Below are positions 19,785 through 24,817 of a stretch of 24,817 nt of DNA, piece after piece (position 1 is the first letter of the stretch; the number at the start of each line of letters is the position of its first letter). The position numbers were made by a program, and so were the translations under genes. The notes beneath the pieces were generated by a model. That model was not told the origin of the DNA and searched no databases. It worked only from the letters and a program-made list of their open reading frames with translations. The stretch is from Owenia fusiformis (Eukaryota; Annelida; Polychaeta; Sabellida; Oweniidae): assembly GCA_903813345.2 (NCBI GenBank), contig CAIIXF020000311.1, positions 1 through 24,817 of the forward strand. The letters are read 5' to 3'.

Positions 19785-20095
19785 TAACGCCCCTCATCCC
19801 TATTTATTACAGGTCGTGTAGACCATTGTTGCCTGATTTATAGCAAAAACATTGACTTTTGCACGTTGATGATGATGATGATGATGATGATGATGCGCCT
19901 TTTATAATAGATCTCATATCTTAGAAGCGTATCAGTTCAAAAAAATACTAGAAGACCTTACATATTTTGCCATGCACTGCGCCTATTCATTTGGCAATTC
20001 AGTTGTAAATATCTTGAAAAAAAAAATCTTCCAAATTTGTTGAGTTTTCTTGCAGAAATCGCCTACCCCCCCCCCCTCCATCCATTTTGTATGAT
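19785..20095 (-). repeat. lone degenerate arm of the 1450-3454 element family
   Basis: CAGGTCGTGTAGACCATTG, TTTATAGCAAAAACATTGAC and TTTTGCACGTTG match the right arm at 3166-3230. GCGCCTTTTATAATAGATCT and CATGCACTGCGCCTATTCAT continue in order, then GCAGAAATCGCCTACCCCCC and CTCCATCCATTTTG near the tip. It aligns to ~3140-3440. The terminal CACCGGGTGTG and the opposite arm are absent. Confidence 0.8.
19868..19895 (+). repeat. (GAT)9 microsatellite
   Basis: Nine perfect GAT units replace the short GTTGGTGGCGTTG segment found at the homologous place in the 3' arm of the 1450-3454 element (3223-3236), so the expansion arose within this copy. Confidence 0.95.
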
Positions 20096-20436
20096 TTAAG
20101 CCGCTGATATTCTTCTTTAAACGAGTCGGATTTTCAAAATCTATAAGTTGGACTCCCTTTATAGAAGCCTTGAACTGAATTTGCACTGCTTAATGCTGAA
20201 ATTTTATTGTTTATCCATACATTTTAAGAAAAAATGTATAAAAAAAGATGTAAGCCAAATGTTGCCCTAAAAATTCAGAAAATGTAAAAAATTTCGAATT
20301 TTCTATGTACAGGCCTTGTTGCCCCTTTCAGAAGCTTGATGTAAATTATCTAATCAAACACTTCGTCCACCATTTTGAAACACTAATCAATCCAATCTGT
20401 GCTAGCGATTCATAGGGCGAGCCATTGGGGAATTTC
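20096..20436. other. non-coding stretch, nothing recognised
   Basis: No ORF, RNA or repeat that I can support. Confidence 0.4.
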
Positions 20437-20610
20437 CAGGGTTCGTACACACCTGGAAATGTCAGGGAAATTGACTTGATTTTCCAAGTGCTGGAAATGT
20501 CAGGTAATTTTAAAATTAGGTCAAAAGGGCCAAAGATGACCGGGAATTTTGAAACGGTAGATATGTCAGGGAAATGTCAGGGAAATTTGAATCAGTGTTG
20601 AAAAAATAAT
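20437..20610 (+). repeat. GGAAATGTCAGGGAAATT repeat, possible hAT-type end
   Basis: It starts CAGGGTTCGTACACACCTGG (20437), which looks like a hAT-type terminal sequence, followed by several variants of GGAAATGTCAGGGAAATT (about 20455, 20488, 20567-20600). The opposite end is not visible before the arm of the 11.6-kb element, so it may be truncated. Confidence 0.5.
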
Positions 20611-21033
20611 GTTTCAAAAAAAATTAGGACTATGACAGGATATCAATGAAATCCAAAATGTAATATTTAGTTGATTCCACAGGCTAAAGTATGAAAACGT
20701 ATTACATATATCTAAAAATTTTACACTGTCTTGATTAATGAATTTCATAGATCTAGAGGCCCTTCAGGAGTGGAAAACCTTAAATTATCAGAGATTAATG
20801 TTTCCAAACTGTTTTGAAACAAACTAACGTCTTGTTTTCAACCTACACCTTGCTCCTTTCTGTCGTATTTAATAAAACAAAAATAGTATATCACGGAGGG
20901 ATACGAACCACTCACCTGGGACTTGGTTATTCACTAGCGCCATAGGCGTTCTACTATTCTGGATACAACTGACGAGTCGTATTTAAGTGAGGATCATTTT
21001 AAATTGACGCTCGGTATAAATATATAATACTTT

Positions 21034-21975
21034 TACTGGATGAGCATAATGTAAAAGTGGTTTTGAAAAGTAGCAAATTTCTCTTTATGTAGGTTTTTTG
21101 TGGTTTATTATTCTACATTGATTCTGAAACTATTGGTGTCTAGTTTTTCAGCGTTTTGGAAATATGCAGATTTATACCCCCCTGGTGTTATTTTAAGGGG
21201 GGTCCTAGGAAAGCCATGCGTTTATATCCTTAATTAGATAATATACCCCATACCCCTTTAATGGTCAACTGTTTTAACAAATGATTTCTGTTACCATAAC
21301 AACCAGCAGACCAACAATAGCAAAACTTCCCATGATGGTTAAACATCATAACTATACTAATATCTGTTAATATCAGAATGAATAGTCATATATTTATTCA
21401 CAAACTTGGGTACAAATAAAGTTTTCTTGGGAAAAGTGCCACGCCCCCTTTTACACATTTTTTGCATAGCCATATTATCATCGGCAAATATAATTAATTG
21501 TATGGCTAAAATAAAACATCAATTGATTTAGTATTATCAACCATATTCTAAATAAGTTTTCTAATATGTTTTCATGCTAATTCCTCCCAATTCCAGGAAA
21601 ATATTATGTGCTTTGTCTCAGGGTAGGTCTTAAATTTTTACGAAAATGTGTACTTTTTTAACAAGTGATTTCTGTTACCATAGCAACCAGTTAACCAATA
21701 TTAATGAAACTGCTCACAATGATAGGACATGATAAGAAGATGGTTACCTGTAAATTTCAAGATGATTGGTTGGATACTCTAGGAATTATACATGGCTTTC
21801 CTAGGACCCCTCTTAAAATAACACCAGGGGGGTATAAATCTGCATATTTCCAAAACGCTGAAAAACTAGACACCAATAGTTTCAGAATCAATGTAGAATA
21901 ATAAACCACAAAAAACCTACATAAAGAGAAATTTGCTACTTTTCAAAACCACTTTTACATTATGCTCATCCAGTA
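21034..21975. mobile_element. 942-bp MITE-like element in the right arm
   Basis: The ends are TACTGGATGAGCATAATG at 21034 and its complement ending at 21975, with ~190-bp inverted arms (ACTTTTGAAAAG-type, CCCCCTGGTGTTATTTTAAG, CCTAGGAAAGCCATG). The left arm of the big element shows the empty site CTTTTG; here the T count (3 before, 4 after) fits a 3-bp TTT duplication. The core has a direct repeat of ~35 bp ending in GTTACCATARCAACCAG (21272-21306 and 21656-21690), and CCACGCCC at 21439-21446. No coding capacity. Confidence 0.85.
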
Positions 21976-21991
21976 TTTTGTTCTTTCATAT

Positions 21992-22060
21992 CGGTAGCTC
22001 GTTGGCCTCATGGTTAGCGTGCCTGGCTTCCCTTGTCTAGGTTAGTTGGTCGAGACCCGT
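21992..22060 (+). other. tRNA-like Pol III promoter sequence, right arm
   Basis: TAGCTCGTTGG (A box, 21995-22005) and GGTCGAGACC (22048-22057, one base from the B-box consensus) lie 53 bp apart. This is the right-arm copy of 12971-13034, where the B box is exact (GATCGAGACC). It is probably SINE- or tRNA-derived and not a functional tRNA gene. Confidence 0.5.
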
Positions 22061-22381
22061 TTATGTCGAACTTTTTGATTTGCTTGTTGTCAAGATATAA
22101 TAAGTAGGGCAAAATCCAGAAAAAGTAGATCAAAAATACTCCAATATAGTATAAAATTGTCACCAGGATTCCGGAATGAGACGAATGTTAACTCGTGAAA
22201 TCTCGGTAGATAAAGTAGGTCAGAAAATCCAGATTAATCCGAACAAGGTTCGGGAATTTCCGTGATAAGAAGCAGGTCAAAAATACTCCAATGGAGTATA
22301 AAATTGTCACCAGGATTCCGAAATACGACGAATCGAATCGGCAAACTTCGGTACAATAATGAAGTGCATAAAAACCGAAAT

Positions 22382-22873
22382 CAGGCCTGTCAACTTGGGA
22401 ACACCTAACATGAGTGACTTGGAAATGTTGAACACCTCTCCTCAAAATGTGGACACCTTGGTCCAAATCTGAACACCTTGATCCAAATTTTGAACACCTT
22501 GGTTTCAATTTTATTACATCTTGCCAAAATTTGAACACCTCAAATTTTTCGCACTCGCTACGCTCGCGTTTTAAACAGCCGTCAACGGGGGGGGGGGGGT
22601 AGGGACGAAAAATTTCGAACGAAATGCGTGACATATACGAAATTCGCGTGAAAAGTCCGAACGATATGCGTACGTTTTTTTCAGGCGTTCGTATTTTTGC
22701 TGTGTAGACGATCTTTTTTAAAAAATTTCTACAGAAATATTTTTGCTTGACAATTACCAGGTAAAATGCGTATTGCGTGACATTTTATGTCACGCAAAAA
22801 TAACTGGCGTGACTTCAAATTCTTCAGCAAATGCGTGACAAATACGCAAATTGCGGGACAGTTGACAGGCCTG
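22382..22873. mobile_element. 492-bp element with phased subterminal motifs, TSD CGAAAT
   Basis: The ends are CAGGCCTGTCAAC at 22382 and GTTGACAGGCCTG ending at 22873, flanked by CGAAAT (22376-22381 and 22874-22879). The left arm of the big element has the undisturbed site (ACCGAAATGATCC reverse-complemented near 12645-12657). The left half has a GAACACCT array; the right half has GCGTGAC motifs and the palindrome TGCGTGACA..TGTCACGCA (22773-22796). It has no coding capacity; a 148-codon ORF across its left border is accidental. Confidence 0.9.
22399..22540 (+). repeat. GAACACCT array, ~20.7-bp phase
   Basis: Motif starts at 22430, 22451, 22471, 22492, 22513 (degenerate, ATTACATCTT) and 22533: spacings 21, 20, 21, 21, 20. 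A further copy lies at 22399, 31 bp upstream (three helical turns). The unit is roughly TTGAACACCTTGGTCCAAA. Confidence 0.85.
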
Positions 22874-23581
22874 CGAAATGATCCGAACAACGTTCGGATA
22901 AAATCGTGAAACAGGTGTCAGGGGCTTCCCCTAATCTTTCAATACATGGTTCTAAAAGCCTTATATGGATCTATCACGTGACATTCAAAATGACGTTCCT
23001 ATATGGTTCTATGGGCCTTATATGGATCTTTCGAACACGTGACCTAATACCAAATCAAAATCAAAATTTTACCTTGACCATTGGATGGGATTTCATAGAA
23101 AATATCAAAGAAAACATATCCTCGTGATCCTAAATCACTTAAATACGATAATTTTATCTTCACCCCTTGATGGAATTTTATGAAAGAAGTTATGAAAACA
23201 CATCATCATGTAAGGGTTTTCACCTAAATTAGTTCGTTTTATCTTGACCCTTCAATTGAATTTCATTTAAAAATATCATCATGTTATGATTTGTATTTAA
23301 ATAAGACCGTTTCATCTAAATACTTGCTGGATAATATTTCATAAAAAATGCACTTTAAAAATATTTCAGGATTTGCCTTAATTTATCAATGTAATGTAAG
23401 TATTAGATTGACTCTCAAATAGGGTTCTATTTTAACTTTTTTATTGAAATTAATACTAGGCAGGACTCACTCTCTAAATACCTAATAAAAATTCAACCCT
23501 TGGATGTGATTTCGTTGAAAAAAAATATGACAAGTCCAGAATCAAATGATTTGTCCAGAACCTCTTAAGATCCTGTTTAAT

Positions 23582-23660
23582 CTTATACTCTGGATGCTGT
23601 ACCATCTATATACTCTGGAGGCTGGACCAAAATACTCTTCTGAACTTTTCTACCATATTA
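23582..23660. repeat. 25-bp minisatellite, right portion
   Basis: CTTATACTCTGGATGCTGTACC, ATCTATATACTCTGGAGGC and further degenerate units follow in the same orientation as 10930-11934. It is the continuation of that array, separated by the 11.6-kb element. Confidence 0.85.
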
Positions 23661-23739
23661 GGCTATTGGATGATATGTCCTGGTATTGAAGCGCACCATA
23701 TACACTGTGGGTTGAATTATATTCCATGTTATAAAATAA

Positions 23740-23945
23740 GTCTTTTCAGAACAAATGCACTCACTATTTGCGTTGATTATGCTCTGTTACTACGGCAACC
23801 CCTTAACCAATCATGTACAGACTCACCATATTAAAGAATAACATCAGTATTCATGAACTCTATGAATATAACTGTGACTGATTACTAAAAATAACTGTTT
23901 TAGGAAATTATCACTGAGAAGTACCACGCCCACATTTGAGTAGTT
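23740..23945 (+). repeat. X-box/GC-box repeat module, right copy
   Basis: GTTACTACGGCAAC (23786-23799), CCAATCATGTACAGACTCACCAT, then TACCACGCCCAC (about 23921-23932) and TTTGAGTAGTTA appear. This is the reverse complement order of 10480-10700. The palindromic GTTRCC..GGYAAC resembles an RFX X-box and CCACGCCC a KLF/Sp-type box. Confidence 0.6.
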
Positions 23946-24020
23946 AGAGAGGTAGTCACCTAATAGAATAGAGTCCAGAGTCAAACTTATAATACAATTT
24001 ATCACATTTTTTCCTATTAT

Positions 24021-24110
24021 TAGACTCCAGATTGAAAATCTGGAGTCTATTACTTTCGTCAGTATTCTTCTTTATTATTATTAGACTCCAGATTGAAAAT
24101 CTGGAGTCTA
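24021..24110. repeat. two identical perfect hairpins in tandem
   Basis: TAGACTCCAGATT-GAA-AATCTGGAGTCTA occurs at 24021-24049 and again, identical, at 24082-24110, 61 bp apart. Each has a 13-bp perfect stem and 3-nt loop. The following CAGTATTCTT is also repeated, so a ~61-bp unit carrying the hairpin was duplicated. Confidence 0.95.
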
Positions 24111-24817
24111 TTGTTTTTGCCAGTATTCTTATTCTTATTATTATTCTTTGGGTTTTTTCAATAACTATTAGGTATCCAGTAAGGACCATAATACAGTTTA
24201 TTTAGGTTCAGTATATAGTTGGTGGGAAATTGGGTCAAATTTTTATCTAGGTCAAAGGTCAAGAACTAGGTCAAATCCAGTACTTTGTCACTTTTTTGGA
24301 TTTTCTCGGTTGTCCTTCAGTATTTTCGATCCGGTTTTTTTTCATTGAGTTCCTTATAAAAAAGTATAAAACCTAGGGTCGATTTAGTTTTTTGATATCT
24401 CAAACCAATTTCGAGATATCAGTGTCCGAAAACGAGGTCCAAAAATAATTTCTCCGAATCAAATGTCCAGGATATTAGTCTTATAGGAAATTTTCTCAGG
24501 ATTCCGAATCTGGAATCGAAATTTAGATCAGACTTCCGGTTCTGAAGTTATGGCGTTTTGAAAGCTCAAAAATCGCTAAATTTTGAGCCCATGTTAAGTC
24601 AATGGGAAAAAAGTTTTTTTTGAAGTGAAAAATACGAAATATAGACTAAGTTCAGCTAAATATAATGAAAGCTTTTAAAAGAATTAGACCTCAAAAGCCA
24701 TCTAGCTTTAAAATTTGGACACAAAAATGCCTAGGTCAAAATCTAGGTCAAATTCAAAGTTTTTTCTTATTTTTGCGATCCTGACACTACACTTTAATTA
24801 TATTCTTCGAAATTGTG
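24111..24817. other. repeat-like non-coding stretch with TAGGTCAAA motifs
   Basis: No gene recognised. TAGGTCAAA occurs at 24248, 24267, 24732 and 24744, as two closely spaced pairs ~480 bp apart, suggesting ends or units of an old repeat. GCCCATGTTAAGTCAATGGG (24588-24607) resembles CCCCATGTAAGTCAATAC at 5954-5971. Confidence 0.45.

Larger units (their letters stand above)
11935..23577. mobile_element. 11.6-kb element with ~1.4-kb terminal inverted repeats, TSD TAAT
   Basis: The tips are AACAGGATCTTAAGAGG at 11935 and CCTCTTAAGATCCTGTT ending at 23577, flanked by TAAT (11931-11934 and 23578-23581). Skipping the element and one TAAT rebuilds a 25-bp minisatellite unit with the correct period, so the insertion and its edges are read directly. 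The arms span 11935-~13350 and ~20731-23577; the right arm is longer only because of two younger insertions. Identity between arms is ~98% in the segment 12399-12620 against 22906-23127 (4 differences in 222). I find no transposase; the interior is a patchwork of other elements. A 4-bp duplication with long arms would be compatible with Sola- or Chapaev-type transposons, but nothing in the sequence decides this. Confidence 0.92.
20731..23577 (-). repeat. right terminal inverted repeat of the 11.6-kb element, with two insertions
   Basis: The reverse complement of 11935-13350, interrupted at 21034-21975 and 22382-22873. Subtracting the two insertions and their duplications leaves about 1.4 kb, the length of the left arm. 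A 73-codon ORF is shared by both arms (12399-12620 and 22906-23127), but that is due to arm identity. Confidence 0.9.

Noticed and set aside
22188-22634. 148-codon ORF on the minus strand, the longest in the window
   Set aside because: It crosses the insertion border at 22382, joining arm sequence to the GAACACCT array; no homology-like motif.
24021-24110. Rho-independent terminators
   Set aside because: Hairpins followed by T-rich DNA look similar, but stems are not GC-rich, they are duplicated in a repeat, and no gene ends here in a eukaryotic context.

Overview
This looks like a eukaryotic, probably marine-invertebrate (perhaps molluscan), AT-rich intergenic window. There is no bacterial-style gene packing, no long intact ORF, and most of the sequence can be explained as transposable elements inserted into one another. 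The organism guess is inference: it rests on the repeat content (fold-back DNA transposons, mariner, LINE and Penelope-type RT debris, AGGTCA-rich and X-box-rich repeats), not on a host gene I recognise. The only candidate host-like coding piece is an unrecognised ORF at 1091-1449 that resumes in frame at 3460-3607 after a 2,005-bp insertion.

Layout. 1-1090: non-coding, with a four-copy 32-bp tandem repeat. 1091-3607: the interrupted ORF. The interrupter (1450-3454) has ends CACACCCGGTG/CACCGGGTGTG, ~0.6-kb inverted arms, a minisatellite core and a 5-bp target-site duplication (TSD) TACTT. 4857-9950, minus strand: a decayed reverse transcriptase, N-terminal part at 9950-9512 and C-terminal part at 5345-4857. 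It is split by ~4.2 kb that includes a 3.4-kb fold-back element (6136-9511) made of opposed tandem arrays of a ~370-bp unit. A 647-bp mariner-like element (7019-7665, TA TSD) sits inside one of those units.

10140-23945: a 25-bp minisatellite (10930-11934 and 23582-23660), flanked by inverted copies of an X-box/GC-box repeat module, was split by an 11,643-bp element (11935-23577). That element has ~1.4-kb terminal inverted repeats and the TSD TAAT. Removing it and one TSD restores exactly one 25-bp minisatellite unit. The arms are ~98% identical where I compared them. Only the right arm carries two further insertions: 21034-21975, and 22382-22873 with TSD CGAAAT. The left arm preserves both empty sites. 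The interior (13350-20730) holds a 501-bp element with a 9-bp TSD; a 2,088-bp element (14206-16293, TSD AAATC) whose arms each carry eight CGCGAAC-type motifs every 20-22 bp; a 5'-truncated LINE fragment (16330-16949); AGGTCA-containing inverted repeats (17860-18960); and a lone degenerate arm of the 1450-3454 family carrying a (GAT)9 expansion.

24021-24110: two identical 13-bp-stem hairpins in tandem; beyond them is repeat-like non-coding DNA. The genes do not form a pathway. The value of the window is its stratigraphy of mobile elements, several with target duplications and empty sites readable in the window itself, plus two unrelated-looking elements that both carry ~20.7-bp (two helical turns) phased motif arrays near their ends.
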